Below are positions 1 to 9,737 of a stretch of 61,617 bases of DNA, one piece after another. This stretch comes from a virus, in IMG/VR virus record IMGVR_UViG_3300042691_031027, positions 1 through 61,617 of that record; one strand, written 5' to 3'. A program made the position numbers and the translations under genes. Position 1 is the first letter of the stretch. Every line of letters starts with the position of its first letter. The notes under the pieces were generated by a model. That model did not search any database. It saw nothing but the letters and a program-made list of their open reading frames with translations, and was not told the origin of the DNA.

Positions 1-866
1 ACAGGTAATATTCTGTTATAAACAGTTAACGCTGTAGTAGAGAAAACACGTGCGGGATATTTTTCCCGAGCATATACTCTAAATTTTACATATTCATTGT
101 CATAAAATATATTTTTATTATTTGATACAGCTATGTTTAATTCTTCATTTAAAACAGGGAGAGCAGCTGATGACGTGGTAACGGTACTATCATCCCATTT
201 AAATTCCAAACAAGGTGGATAAATTGTGTTAGTATCTCTTGAAAAGAAATTAAATGTATATACATAGTTATTATTAAATTCAAGAGATCCAGATGTTCTA
301 ATAATAAACCCATTATTAGATATAACACTATTCACCCAATTATTTACAATTGATGTGACATTAATATTAATATCTTTAGTAGAAAAATAGTTAAATGATT
401 GACTAACTGAAGATGTATACCAATTGGCTCCACCTAAATTATTACCGTAATATGATGATGTTACTCCACTAGGTAAACTAGTAACAGTCCATGAGTTTGT
501 TTGATTAGCTCCTCTATAAGCCCAACTACATCCATCATCTGTTTCAGGAATATTATTAAAACGTCCTGTACCCATATCCCAACTTTGGTATATAGGATTA
601 ACAACTAAACTAAAATTAGTAGGAATACTATCAACATTAGCGTTGTATAGTTTTAAAGAAGCTGTGAAATTAGCTCCTGATTTAGATACAGCGTCTGCTA
701 TATCATCATTATCAAATTGAATTAATACACGGCTAGTAGATGATGATGGATATAATCTAGATTGATTTTTAGATAGATCTAAAATAGCATCTAAACCAGC
801 GTTAAGAGTATTATAGTCTGTGTAGATAGTTGTATCCTGTGATGGAAATATTTTATAAACACCCAT
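1..866 (-). CDS. Virion structural protein, partial (3' end outside window)
   Basis: An open frame starts at ATG 866 and runs without a stop past position 1, so at least 288 residues are visible and the C-terminus is missing. The protein begins MGVYKIFPSQDTTIYTDYN and continues as beta-rich, Ser/Thr/Asn-rich sequence with repeated short strands. This is the style of phage DNRLRE-like or carbohydrate-binding structural proteins. It lies immediately downstream of the gp6-like wedge gene, so a baseplate or tail-fibre-attachment role is inferred from position. No catalytic motif is seen. The exact family is not recognised. Confidence 0.6.
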   Translation of the reverse strand, partial: MGVYKIFPSQDTTIYTDYNTLNAGLDAILDLSKNQSRLYPSSSTSRVLIQFDNDDIADAVSKSGANFTASLKLYNANVDSIPTNFSLVVNPIYQSWDMGTGRFNNIPETDDGCSWAYRGANQTNSWTVTSLPSGVTSSYYGNNLGGANWYTSSVSQSFNYFSTKDININVTSIVNNWVNSVISNNGFIIRTSGSLEFNNNYVYTFNFFSRDTNTIYPPCLEFKWDDSTVTTSSAALPVLNEELNIAVSNNKNIFYDNEYVKFRVYAREKYPARVFSTTALTVYNRILP

Positions 867-912
867 TTATATTAGTATTAGTCTAGTATAAATATCAGGT
901 AGTTATAAAAAT

Positions 913-2787
913 TTAATAAGTGACTACACGACCATATATATCTGTGTCAGGATATCTCACCTCAAATATACATGGATCTAATGAAGGATATATAACTCCT
1001 TGTTTTGTAGCGGACACTATATCATATGAATATGGTGAATAATTACCTCCAGCTAAATTATCTATTTGTACTTTAAGAACAGATTGAACTCCTCTAATAG
1101 ACCCTATTAAATTATATACATCTGAGTATATTATTGGTTGGTTAATTTGCCATTTATCTGTATTGAAATAGTCTTTTAAGGCGTTAATACAGTTGGTTAA
1201 TACTTCTTGTGAGTTATATGCTGGAAGTATAGATATGTCAAAATTAACTTTTATATTAATATAATACGCATCTTTAATAATAATAGCATCACTCATCATT
1301 TTATGATATGATAAGTATGTTTTTAAATTCTTTTTAACTGTATTAGATGCTCTAATTATTTTATTTTGTAAATTATTGGATAAAACATAAATAGATATAG
1401 CTAATGGATTATTAGTAACAAAATTTTGTTTATCAGTATCCATTGCTACTAAATAATCTTGTGTTACATAAGCTTTACTTATATAACCAAATTTAGCAGG
1501 CATAGATAAAGCACGAATTAAATAGTCAGCCTTAGTTACATTTCTATTTTGAGTTGGAAAGTTAGCTAAAGCTTGTAAACGAATTTGTTCAGTTGTTTCA
1601 CCTGGGCCTCCACCAGATGATGGTAAAGCATTATTAAATCTAACAGATCCAAGAACTATATTAACTATCGTTGAGTCAAGATTATAATTATTAATAATTG
1701 GACTTACATTAACATTTAATCCAATATCATCACTTGGTAAATTTGCTCTAATACCTCCTCCTATTAAATAAGTAACTGTTAATTCTGTATTAGCAGGGGC
1801 AATACCATATTCATTAGTATACATAAAATTTGATGGATCATAAGCCATATTCATTTTACTTATGCCATCTACTAATCCTAAACCTACATTATCTGGATTT
1901 GGAATAATTTCTTCATCAGGTGATGATAGTACTCCACCTCCAAACTCTAGTATCATACTGTCATCATCATCAAAACGAGTGACAAAACGTCTTGGTACTT
2001 TTTTTAATCTTAGTAAAAAACGAGTATCATTCTCATCTTGATAATAGTTAGGCTCATTTACAGGTAAATTAAGTGATTCATCAAACACTGTATCTTGAGC
2101 TAAGTATGGCACTTCATACCAAGTGTTATTATCACTATCAACAATCTCAATTACTTCAATAATATTTTGATCACTGATAGTGACTGTCGGAAATTGAGTT
2201 GGATTACCAAATGTGAAAGTAGTTGTTTGTATTTGACCAGATACTGCTTCCACTTGTTTTTTTAATAAGTAATATTGAGGTGTTGTTGTATTAGAATAAT
2301 ATTGATAAACAGTTATTTCTGTTGGATCAAATGATGATGAAAAAGAAAAATCAACAGAGTCTTGAGTTAAAAAAGTTATATCTGGTTGAGATATAGATTT
2401 TATTGATGAGTTTTTAGGTACTATAGTTGTATATCTATAATCAGGATTATAATTATTAGAAGCATCTGATGGTAATAATTGGTAAACATCTAATACCACT
2501 GATGAAGCTGTTGTTACTTTAGGTCTATATCCTAAAGCATAAGCTAAAGCTATTATATTTTTTCTTTCTTGAGCGTATAACAATAAGGTCTCTTGTAACT
2601 GAGTATCTGTGTAAAATGATAACACATCACCAACATAAGCGGCCATCTCCATAAACATGTTTCCAGGAGCTGATGGACTAAAATCCATATAGCTATTTTG
2701 GAAATATGTCCTAGCATAGTTAACTAAATCTTGTCTTAGTGTATTAAAATCTTTATTAAAATATTTTATATCAGGTTGATTTGCCAT
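913..2787 (-). CDS. Baseplate wedge subunit, T4 gp6-like (baseplate J family)
   Basis: 624 aa, close to the 660 aa of T4 gp6. The N-terminal segment (FNTLRQDLVNYARTYF, then DFSPSAPGNMFMEMAAYVGD and the following YTDTQLQETLL helix) is the signature of gp6-type wedge proteins in the T4 superfamily. The second half contains the conserved stretch around SSGGGPGETTEQIRLQALAN and FPTQNRNVTKADY, typical of baseplate J-like proteins. The family forms the inner ring of the baseplate wedge. It abuts the gp25-like gene (stop and start overlap at 2787), the same functional pairing as in T4. Start ATG at 2787. Confidence 0.93.
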   Translation of the reverse strand: MANQPDIKYFNKDFNTLRQDLVNYARTYFQNSYMDFSPSAPGNMFMEMAAYVGDVLSFYTDTQLQETLLLYAQERKNIIALAYALGYRPKVTTASSVVLDVYQLLPSDASNNYNPDYRYTTIVPKNSSIKSISQPDITFLTQDSVDFSFSSSFDPTEITVYQYYSNTTTPQYYLLKKQVEAVSGQIQTTTFTFGNPTQFPTVTISDQNIIEVIEIVDSDNNTWYEVPYLAQDTVFDESLNLPVNEPNYYQDENDTRFLLRLKKVPRRFVTRFDDDDSMILEFGGGVLSSPDEEIIPNPDNVGLGLVDGISKMNMAYDPSNFMYTNEYGIAPANTELTVTYLIGGGIRANLPSDDIGLNVNVSPIINNYNLDSTIVNIVLGSVRFNNALPSSGGGPGETTEQIRLQALANFPTQNRNVTKADYLIRALSMPAKFGYISKAYVTQDYLVAMDTDKQNFVTNNPLAISIYVLSNNLQNKIIRASNTVKKNLKTYLSYHKMMSDAIIIKDAYYINIKVNFDISILPAYNSQEVLTNCINALKDYFNTDKWQINQPIIYSDVYNLIGSIRGVQSVLKVQIDNLAGGNYSPYSYDIVSATKQGVIYPSLDPCIFEVRYPDTDIYGRVVTY

Positions 2788-3209
2788 TATTGTTGCGTTA
2801 ATTGTGATGTAGATATATTTATTACTAAAACATCTTCTTGACTATATATTGAATAATTTATAGCTATATTTACTGTGTTATTATCTGATTGTTTTTTAAT
2901 GTCAATACTACTTATAAAGATATTAGGTACATAAGCATATATTTCATCTTCTAATTTAGCTGATAAACTATCAAGATCTGAATCTGGTTGGAAAAGTGAG
3001 GCTCTTAAGTCTCCTCCAAATGTTGGGTCAAAGAAACGCTCACCTTTATTAGTTAATATAAAATTAATTAAATTAGATTTAACTTGTTCTTTAGTGGTAG
3101 TTGTAGTGTTAAAAACATTAGTTCCATTATTGTATAAGGCACTAATACCTATACCTCTAGGCTGTCCTACATCTTGTGGAACTATAGGATATGTTTGTCT
3201 TACTAGCAT
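2787..3209 (-). CDS. Baseplate wedge subunit, T4 gp25-like (GPW/gp25 family)
   Basis: 140 aa; T4 gp25 is 132 aa. The core motif LINFILTNKGERFFDPTFGG followed by DLRASLFQP is diagnostic of the gp25/GpW lysozyme-like family, in which it nucleates the baseplate-sheath junction. The C-terminal part holds the expected short strands ending in VLVINISTS. Start and stop codons overlap with both neighbours (2787 and 3209), indicating translational coupling inside the baseplate operon. Confidence 0.92.
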   Translation of the reverse strand: MLVRQTYPIVPQDVGQPRGIGISALYNNGTNVFNTTTTTKEQVKSNLINFILTNKGERFFDPTFGGDLRASLFQPDSDLDSLSAKLEDEIYAYVPNIFISSIDIKKQSDNNTVNIAINYSIYSQEDVLVINISTSQLTQQ

Positions 3210-3658
3210 TATATTTGTCCTTTTTCTTTCATTGTTTTCATAAGACCACTAAAATCAGGTACAGCGTCTATTTGAACATGTGTCACATCTCCAGCTGGTC
3301 TAGCTGATGATAACATTTGGTCAACACTATTAACAACAGTTGGTTCATGATTATTCATAGGGCCAAATCCTTGAGCCATTGATGAGTTCATATTAGCTAC
3401 TGATTTCCAATCACTAGTATGAGCTGTTTCATTTAATATCTCATTTAGGATATTATTATTAGTGAAGTTAGTTGGTTTTGGTGGTTGTTTAGGTTTAATA
3501 GATTCTACCATAGAATTTTTAACAGGAACTTTAGATTCTGTTACTGTTTTTTTAGGTTCTGGTGTTTCTAATAATAGACCTAATTCTTCTCTTACAACTT
3601 GTTGTACTTCTTCACGTATAACTTTACGTAGAAGTTTGATAAATGTATCCGCTTTCAT
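3209..3658 (-). CDS. Hypothetical baseplate-operon protein
   Basis: 149 aa, unrecognised. The N-terminus (FIKLLRKVIREEVQQVVREE) is a strongly amphipathic helix likely to form a coiled coil. It is followed by a Pro/Lys/Asn-rich linker and a short C-terminal segment (VTHVQIDAVPDFSGLMKTMK). The layout of helix plus disordered linker suits an assembly or connector protein. It is translationally coupled to the gp25-like gene (stop overlaps that ATG at 3209). Role inferred from position only. Confidence 0.6.
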   Translation of the reverse strand: MKADTFIKLLRKVIREEVQQVVREELGLLLETPEPKKTVTESKVPVKNSMVESIKPKQPPKPTNFTNNNILNEILNETAHTSDWKSVANMNSSMAQGFGPMNNHEPTVVNSVDQMLSSARPAGDVTHVQIDAVPDFSGLMKTMKEKGQI

Positions 3659-3671
3659 GTTTATAAATATT

Positions 3672-4913
3672 TTACTGTCCTAGTATTTGTTTAAGTTCAT
3701 TAACTAAATCATCAGAAGTCCGAATTTTACTTGGAGCTGTTTGGGTTATTTTCATCATACTAAATTTATCATATGCTACTGCCTGTAAAGATCCGTCTAA
3801 AGTTGTTATAACTTTAATAGTATATTGTTTATCACCATCAAGTATATCAATATTTGTATCACCAACAGGAGCATAAGAATTTAATGAGTTTTGTAAAGAG
3901 AGAGCATCAGGTAATCCACTAATTGTAAAACTTAATGTTTCTATTTTTTGTTTAATATTATCAATCATTTTCTTTAATATCTCCAATATAGTTGATATAA
4001 ATCTAGACATTAACATAAATTGATTTATTTTATCATTTAATGTTTTATTTTTTTCAGTAGCAGCTTCTAAACCAATATCAGTAGTCCATGTAGATGCTAC
4101 AGGTTTAGCTGGACTTGGTGATGACAAATCAGCTGCTGCTGCTGGGGTTAATGAAGCTGTTTTTAATTTTTTAGCTGCTAGTAAAGCTTTAAGCGCGGCT
4201 AAACCTACTCTAATATATTTTAATACACTAGTTAATATATCAACTACTGTTTTAAGTGTGTTAACTACTTTTTTTAATGACTCAACTTTACGATCAAAAT
4301 TTTGTTTATATTTAATATAATTACCTTTATCTTTTGGTGTAAAAGTAATAGCTCCATTTACAACAACAAAACGACCTTTATCTTTTAATTTTTTTCGTGA
4401 CTCATTAATAAGTCTATTAATAAGTAAATTAGCTGATTTTTCAGCATTAATAAATTTAGTTAACATAGGAAAAACAATACTAGCTATAGCATTAGTTACT
4501 TCTCCTGAAGATATTAAAGATTGATTTTTTAAAAAGGTATTTGGATCATTGGCTTTTTTTAAATTATCTAACTTTTTTTTATTATCTCCAATACCTTTTT
4601 CTAATTGCGCTTTAGTGTCTTTAAGTTTATTCTGAACGTTAGCTAAAGCAGCTGTGGCTTGTTGTTTTAGTTGATCTACTGTTAGATTTTGTAATTGGCC
4701 TATAGGTAAGTTATTAAGTGCTTTAACTTGTTGAGGAGTTAAACTTTGAAATTTAGCTTTTTGTTCAGGAGTTAACTGGGCTAATTTAGCTGGGTCTAAA
4801 TTACTTAATGGGTTTTTATTGATATTAGATGTATTAACTACAGGAGGTATACTCTGTTTAGATATATCTAATATAGTATTTATATTTGATTGATTATTTA
4901 GATTGTTTGCCAT
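3672..4913 (-). CDS. Hypothetical helical structural protein
   Basis: 413 aa, not assigned to a family. Residues about 35-75 repeat the pattern LAQLTPEQKAKFQSLTPQQV, a short Thr-Pro-Glu-Gln helical repeat. Then come long Lys-rich coiled-coil segments (NVQNKLKDTKAQLEKGIG), a hydrophobic helix (VLKYIRVGLAALKALLAAKK) and a beta-rich C-terminal domain (DKQYTIKVITTLDGSLQAVA). The size, helical content and position between baseplate genes suggest a tail or baseplate component. It overlaps the next gene upstream by one base at 4913. Confidence 0.6.
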   Translation of the reverse strand: MANNLNNQSNINTILDISKQSIPPVVNTSNINKNPLSNLDPAKLAQLTPEQKAKFQSLTPQQVKALNNLPIGQLQNLTVDQLKQQATAALANVQNKLKDTKAQLEKGIGDNKKKLDNLKKANDPNTFLKNQSLISSGEVTNAIASIVFPMLTKFINAEKSANLLINRLINESRKKLKDKGRFVVVNGAITFTPKDKGNYIKYKQNFDRKVESLKKVVNTLKTVVDILTSVLKYIRVGLAALKALLAAKKLKTASLTPAAAADLSSPSPAKPVASTWTTDIGLEAATEKNKTLNDKINQFMLMSRFISTILEILKKMIDNIKQKIETLSFTISGLPDALSLQNSLNSYAPVGDTNIDILDGDKQYTIKVITTLDGSLQAVAYDKFSMMKITQTAPSKIRTSDDLVNELKQILGQ

Positions 4914-5362
4914 TATATTGTAAATGTTTTTTCTGATTTAAAATTTTCTAAATCAACTTTAATAGCTTGTAATCGACCAGTTAAAAACTGAGTAGCTGGT
5001 GTTAACATTTGAGCCATAAGAGGACCTGGGACAATAGCAGCCGCTTGGACCATAGTGCTATATGTTGATATAGCTTCCATTAATTGGGTTAGAATTGCAT
5101 CTAATTGTTCTCCTTTAACTACAGGTTCAGCTAAACCATATTTATCTAATCCAAATTGTATTTTAGGAGCATTAACTAGAAACATATTTTCCTCATTATC
5201 ACTATCTATTTCACCAACGTCAAAAGTTATTTTATCTCCAGCTGATAAATTGATGTAGCGTTTTGAGTTTATGTAAGTATCATTTTGTCGAGCATTAAAA
5301 ATAAGCCGATTTGATGATAGCACTATTTGTTCTCCACTGTATGTTTTTATATCATTATTCAT
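4913..5362 (-). CDS. Hypothetical baseplate-associated protein
   Basis: 149 aa. The N-terminal half is beta-rich (YSGEQIVLSSNRLIFNARQN, then ISLSAGDKITF-like strands) and the second half is helical (LDAILTQLMEAISTYSTMVQ, then LMAQMLTPATQFLTGRLQAI). It is shared style with structural proteins near the spike of T4-like phages, but no named family is recognised. It sits directly between a baseplate protein and the duplicated lytic module, with four bases separating it from the latter. Confidence 0.6.
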   Translation of the reverse strand: MNNDIKTYSGEQIVLSSNRLIFNARQNDTYINSKRYINLSAGDKITFDVGEIDSDNEENMFLVNAPKIQFGLDKYGLAEPVVKGEQLDAILTQLMEAISTYSTMVQAAAIVPGPLMAQMLTPATQFLTGRLQAIKVDLENFKSEKTFTI

Positions 5363-5365
5363 ATT

Positions 5366-7696
5366 TTAGTCAAATTGTTTTGAAAATGTGATAGATGATC
5401 CGAATGTAAATGTATTGTCATTACCTAAACCATTAGGAGCCCAAATACCTCCATTACAGTTATTTGTATCTCCAATCCAAACATCTGTTCTATTACCAAT
5501 TCGTTTACCCCAAGATTGTCCTATTATTCTTCTATCAAAAGCTAGTTTTCCTCCAGTTGTTGTATCTCCTTTCTTTTTAGCTCCGCTTGTATTGAATTCA
5601 AGAGTATAATAATATCCTATACTTTTTTTAACTCCATTTTTAGTGACTTCTCCTATTCTAGCATAATATATAAATCCAGTATGACCCGCTCCACTTATAC
5701 CTACTGAAAATGCTCCTCCTTTATAAGAAAGAATTTGTTGGAATTTAGCTACACCACTAGCTGTTAAATATATGCCATCAAAATCAACTCCTCTTGAGAA
5801 ACATACTCTATTAGTGAAAGTTTTACCATATTTTGAAACCATGGCTGATGAGTTAGTAGGGGGCCATCCTCCAGTTGGTAATTCTTTTTTATTTAAATCA
5901 GCATTATTAAAAACAATAAAACTTAACCATAAACCTCCACCACAAAAGAGTCTTTTTCCATTTAAACCTGGAGGCCATATAGGTGTTCCACATATATCTC
6001 TCATTCCCATTAAAACAAGATTCCATTCTCCAGGAGAGTTTGGACTTGTTTTATCAATATTATATTTCCATTCTGGTAAGGAAGGATTATAAATAGTTGG
6101 AGCTTTAAATGGGTTCATTCTTAATGCTACTTCAAAAGCATTAGTAGCTCCTACTCTACATGTTAATAAAGCTGCTTGTTCATTAGCAGTAGCTATTCCT
6201 GTTGTTTTTATTTTATTACCATCCGCATTTCCTCCTTTTCCACTTCCATCAGCTCCTCCTGTTCCTCCTGTTCCTCCTGTTCCTCCTGTTCCTCCTGTTC
6301 CTCCACTAGGAGCTGTTTCATTACTAGGAATATTTCCAACTGATGTGACTGTTGCTTGAGGTATCTCATATAGAACTGGAGGATCACCTTCTTCAGATAC
6401 ATCAACTTCATCTATATTCTCATTAATCACAGGATCGTCATCATCAGCGGGTTCTTCTTTAGGTAAAAAATTAGCATCATAAATACCTTCTTGAATATCT
6501 TCTTCATAAGTAGTTATTTTAGATACTTCAACAATCATAGAAGGTGATGGTGTAGGGGGTGGTGGGGACTGAACTGTTATTGAAGGTGATGGAGGTGGAA
6601 CAATGATTTGTTCTTCTCCTTCATTACAATTTTTATAAGCATTAGCTAATATTTTAGCTAAATCAACGTATGTTGTATAGAAAATATCAAGATTTTCAGA
6701 TAAACCTCCTCTAGAGATTGGTAACCATCTAGTTTGTGTTTGTCTTCCTCCAGCGTCTGAAGGATTATCTAATATATATTCATTTCTATCTTTATTTCCT
6801 TGTACAAGAGCTTTATAATATCTTTTATGTTCTGCTTCTAAAGTTTCTAAAAATTTGTCTTTATCTCTATTATATAAAGCTATAATTTTATCATACTCAG
6901 CCACAAATAATGAAGCTCTATATTTGGATGATACAATTTCATTAAATTTAACAATAGTAGATGTTTTTTCTCCTGTTTTTTCATCTCTTAAATAAGCTGA
7001 TCCATTAGCGAAAATTGTATTGGCTGTAGATGATACTTTTGGATCTATTGTTGAATCTATATTTAAAGATTGTTTAACAGTAATACCTAAACTAGGATCT
7101 AATTTATTAGCAGCTACTAATATTCTTGTAAACCAGGCTCCAGCGTTATATGAAAACTGGATAGCCATACTTCTAAGACCTGGTGGAAGATTTTTTATTT
7201 TTTTGGTTTGTTCTGAAGGTTGAGAAGGTTTATTATTATTAGCTTCCCAATAATCTTTTTTATAAGTTTTTTTAGCATCTTCAAATGTTGATCCAGCTCC
7301 ACCATAAGGTCCCCATCCTAAGTATTGATTATCATTTTCCCAATTTAATAAAACCTTAGCAGCTTCATCAAATTCTTCATCACAATTATCAGTTAAAGTT
7401 TTTGTTGTTGTCACAACATTATCTGTTGGTATTTCTAATGATGTAAAATGATTAACAGGAACATTAACAGCTATAGCGTGACTATTCTCATTCATGATAG
7501 CTATAACAGATTGATTATTAGCATTTACATCAACTGTTCCTGTATAGTTTTCTTCAGTTAATTGGTTAATTACATCTTGTTGTTTTTCTCCAAATATAAA
7601 TTTACCATCAGTGGTTAATTTAATACCACCTCCGTCTTCAGATTGATAGAGTATATCTGTATTTTTTATATCAGTATAAAATTTTCTGTTAGACAT
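5366..7696 (-). CDS. Baseplate-associated cell-wall hydrolase, multidomain
   Basis: 776 aa. Domains in order: an N-terminal anchor (about 1-70, core QSEDGGGIKLTTDGKFIFG) shared with the separate 184-aa protein at 8687-9241; a helical lysozyme-like region (about 105-355); a Pro-rich stretch (PPPPTPSPS); an acidic linker; a (GGT)n glycine linker at about 465-480; and a C-terminal cysteine-hydrolase-like domain with LFCGGGLWLSF and GAGHTGFIYYA, which resembles the Cys and His motifs of CHAP/NlpC-type amidases. The C-terminal domain is paralogous to the protein at 7711-8679. Expected role: local peptidoglycan digestion during DNA entry. Catalytic assignments are from motif resemblance only. Confidence 0.72.
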   Translation of the reverse strand: MSNRKFYTDIKNTDILYQSEDGGGIKLTTDGKFIFGEKQQDVINQLTEENYTGTVDVNANNQSVIAIMNENSHAIAVNVPVNHFTSLEIPTDNVVTTTKTLTDNCDEEFDEAAKVLLNWENDNQYLGWGPYGGAGSTFEDAKKTYKKDYWEANNNKPSQPSEQTKKIKNLPPGLRSMAIQFSYNAGAWFTRILVAANKLDPSLGITVKQSLNIDSTIDPKVSSTANTIFANGSAYLRDEKTGEKTSTIVKFNEIVSSKYRASLFVAEYDKIIALYNRDKDKFLETLEAEHKRYYKALVQGNKDRNEYILDNPSDAGGRQTQTRWLPISRGGLSENLDIFYTTYVDLAKILANAYKNCNEGEEQIIVPPPSPSITVQSPPPPTPSPSMIVEVSKITTYEEDIQEGIYDANFLPKEEPADDDDPVINENIDEVDVSEEGDPPVLYEIPQATVTSVGNIPSNETAPSGGTGGTGGTGGTGGTGGADGSGKGGNADGNKIKTTGIATANEQAALLTCRVGATNAFEVALRMNPFKAPTIYNPSLPEWKYNIDKTSPNSPGEWNLVLMGMRDICGTPIWPPGLNGKRLFCGGGLWLSFIVFNNADLNKKELPTGGWPPTNSSAMVSKYGKTFTNRVCFSRGVDFDGIYLTASGVAKFQQILSYKGGAFSVGISGAGHTGFIYYARIGEVTKNGVKKSIGYYYTLEFNTSGAKKKGDTTTGGKLAFDRRIIGQSWGKRIGNRTDVWIGDTNNCNGGIWAPNGLGNDNTFTFGSSITFSKQFD

Positions 7697-7710
7697 TTAT
7701 ATGTAAATAT

Positions 7711-8679
7711 TTAAGGTTCAAAAATCCATTTCCAATTATACCAACTACCTCTTAATAATGGGTATCTATTAAAAGGATCTAATCCAAAAAGATCAAATGT
7801 ATTATCACGTGATGATAAACCTTTAGGAGCCCATACTCCTCCCTTAAATTGATTTGTTGGTGCTACAGTGACATGTTGAACTTCAATAGTTTCTCCTGTA
7901 GCTGGATCACAAAACCATAATCCTCCAATTAACCGGGCTCTATAAGCTAATTTACCTCCTGTTCTTTCATCTCCTTCTTTTTCAGAAGGTTTATAATTTG
8001 GATTTTTGGATTTTTGATCAATTTCATAATAATTAGCGGGTTCTCTTCTTAATGTTTGTATTATAAAATCACTTTTATTTTGTAATTGATTTAATAATTT
8101 ATTAGGTGTACCATTTTTTGTATTATATTCAATAGTATACATCCATGCTCTCCATTTGTTTACAGGTGGACCTACTTTTTCTAATTCAGTAGCCATCACT
8201 ATTCCTATATGTCCTGTTCCATTAGGTTTTCTTACAGAATAAACAGCTCCTTGTAATTTACCTACTTCATTAAATAAATTAATACCTGCTTGAGTTAAAT
8301 ATCCTTGATGTATACTAGATCCAAGTTCATAATGTACACCAGGGGTGAATACAAATTTTTTAGGGAAAAAACTAGCCTCATTATATACTATTTGTGAACT
8401 TGAATCTTTAGGAAAACCTCCACAACCAACCATATCTCCATTACATAATCCAAAAGCAGTAGTCACACCAGCTGAACAGAATAAATCTCCTGGAGTGCCA
8501 GGAACTGTTTTTAAAACAATACCATGACTTATTCCACCTTTATGAAACCATCCATCTAATATTTTTTTATTAGTTCGGAATGGAAAATTAGTTGGATTCA
8601 TTAATATGGCTGAATTGACAGCATTGTCAGCTCGGCATGAATTAATAGTATCTTGCTCTATTTTAGTGAAATTAGGCAT
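7711..8679 (-). CDS. Virion CHAP/NlpC-like peptidoglycan hydrolase
   Basis: 322 aa, paralogous to the C-terminal domain of the 776-aa neighbour. Visible catalytic-type motifs are TPGDLFCSAGVTTAFG (candidate nucleophile Cys) and NGTGHIGIVMATE (candidate His), the order found in CHAP/NlpC-P60 enzymes. Both proteins share a GGKLAxRRIIGxxW-like segment and a C-terminal GGVWAPKGL...DNTF segment, here GGVWAPKGLSSRDNTFDLFG. It lies eight bases after the gene carrying the matching N-terminal anchor, so the two together look like a split version of the fused protein. Confidence 0.68.
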   Translation of the reverse strand: MPNFTKIEQDTINSCRADNAVNSAILMNPTNFPFRTNKKILDGWFHKGGISHGIVLKTVPGTPGDLFCSAGVTTAFGLCNGDMVGCGGFPKDSSSQIVYNEASFFPKKFVFTPGVHYELGSSIHQGYLTQAGINLFNEVGKLQGAVYSVRKPNGTGHIGIVMATELEKVGPPVNKWRAWMYTIEYNTKNGTPNKLLNQLQNKSDFIIQTLRREPANYYEIDQKSKNPNYKPSEKEGDERTGGKLAYRARLIGGLWFCDPATGETIEVQHVTVAPTNQFKGGVWAPKGLSSRDNTFDLFGLDPFNRYPLLRGSWYNWKWIFEP

Positions 8680-8686
8680 TTAAAAT

Positions 8687-9241
8687 TTATTTGTTATAAG
8701 GTCTGCTATCAATATCATCTATTATTTTTTGAATTTCTTCAGGGGTTAAGGTTCCTTCAAATCCTGTTCCATCAATACCCGCTCCTACACTATTGAAAAA
8801 TAAACTTTCCATATATGATACCTCATCACCAGGCAATTCTTCTAATGGAACTATACCATCTTGAGAAGTACCAACTACAGGAGTATCTGTAAGTTTAGAC
8901 ATCATATCTTCTAATTGTGATGTTAAATCTTTATAAGCAGCTATAATCTCTTCAGGTGGATCCATTAAAGAATTAATATTTTCATTAGCTATATTAACAT
9001 CAACAGATTGATCATTATTTATAATAGCCATAAAAGGTTGATCATTAGCACTCACATCAACTGTTGGAGTTAAATTATTTTGATTTATATTTTCTTCATT
9101 TAGTTGGTCAATAGTATTTTGCTGTTTAGCACCAAATATAAATTTACCTTCTGATGTTAGCTTAATACCCCCACCATCTTCAGATTGTTGTACAATATCT
9201 GTATTATTTACATTAACATGAAATTTTTTATCTGATGACAT
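8687..9241 (-). CDS. Baseplate anchor-domain protein (split paralog)
   Basis: 184 aa. Its first 70 residues (KFHVNVNNTDIVQQSEDGGG and IKLTSEGKFIFGAKQQ) are clearly homologous to the N-terminus of the 776-aa protein at 5366-7696, but no catalytic domain follows. The remainder is acidic and helical (EEIIAAYKDLTSQLEDMMSK), ending in LTPEEIQKIIDDIDSRPYNK. With the hydrolase at 7711-8679 it reproduces the ends of the fused protein in two reading frames. Probably a virion attachment component; function inferred. Confidence 0.62.
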   Translation of the reverse strand: MSSDKKFHVNVNNTDIVQQSEDGGGIKLTSEGKFIFGAKQQNTIDQLNEENINQNNLTPTVDVSANDQPFMAIINNDQSVDVNIANENINSLMDPPEEIIAAYKDLTSQLEDMMSKLTDTPVVGTSQDGIVPLEELPGDEVSYMESLFFNSVGAGIDGTGFEGTLTPEEIQKIIDDIDSRPYNK

Positions 9242-9247
9242 ATTTTA

Positions 9248-9712
9248 TTAATTTTTATTTGGAATACCTAATTCAGCTTGTTTTATATTAAGTTTTGTAA
9301 TATTTGATTCTGGTGGGATTTTTATTGCTTCTTTAACAATGATATTATCATTCACAGTTTGTTGAATACCTATAGGATCTAAATAATATGTTGTTTTAGA
9401 ATATTGTCCAGCATTAATATTAACACTAGTATCAGGTCCTCTTAATAAAGGTACAATAGATCCACTTTGGGGTATCACAATTTTATTAGGATAAAGAGGT
9501 TTAGCTGTACCTATTTTAGTTAATCCTAAATTATCTTCAATAATATTATATACTATTTCTTTTGTCACTGGATTAACAGTTACAACATTAGCATATGAAT
9601 AAATTGATTTTGGTAATTTTTGATTTAAATTATAAGAAGAAAAACCAGTACTATTACCTATCAATTTAGATGATATATTAGAGCTAGTTCTTATACTATT
9701 TTCTTTTCCCAT
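9248..9712 (-). CDS. Small spike/hub-like protein (paralog without lytic domain)
   Basis: 154 aa. It is homologous along its length to the first 140 residues of the next upstream protein (9738-10709): both start MGKEN, share VVTVNPVTKEIVYNIIEDN versus VVSVNTSTKAIVYNIIDDV, and share GSIVPLxxGPDT followed by NAGQYSKT. The strand pattern resembles an OB-fold such as that of gp5/VgrG-type spike proteins, an inference without structural support. No catalytic motif. Confidence 0.6.
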   Translation of the reverse strand: MGKENSIRTSSNISSKLIGNSTGFSSYNLNQKLPKSIYSYANVVTVNPVTKEIVYNIIEDNLGLTKIGTAKPLYPNKIVIPQSGSIVPLLRGPDTSVNINAGQYSKTTYYLDPIGIQQTVNDNIIVKEAIKIPPESNITKLNIKQAELGIPNKN

Positions 9713-9737
9713 TTTTAAGTTATTGCGTCTATTTGAG

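Noticed and set aside
6208-6411. Frame encoding EEQEEQ repeats opposite-phase to the GGT linker
   Set aside because: It is an out-of-frame reading of the GGA GGA ACA tandem repeat inside the 776-aa gene.
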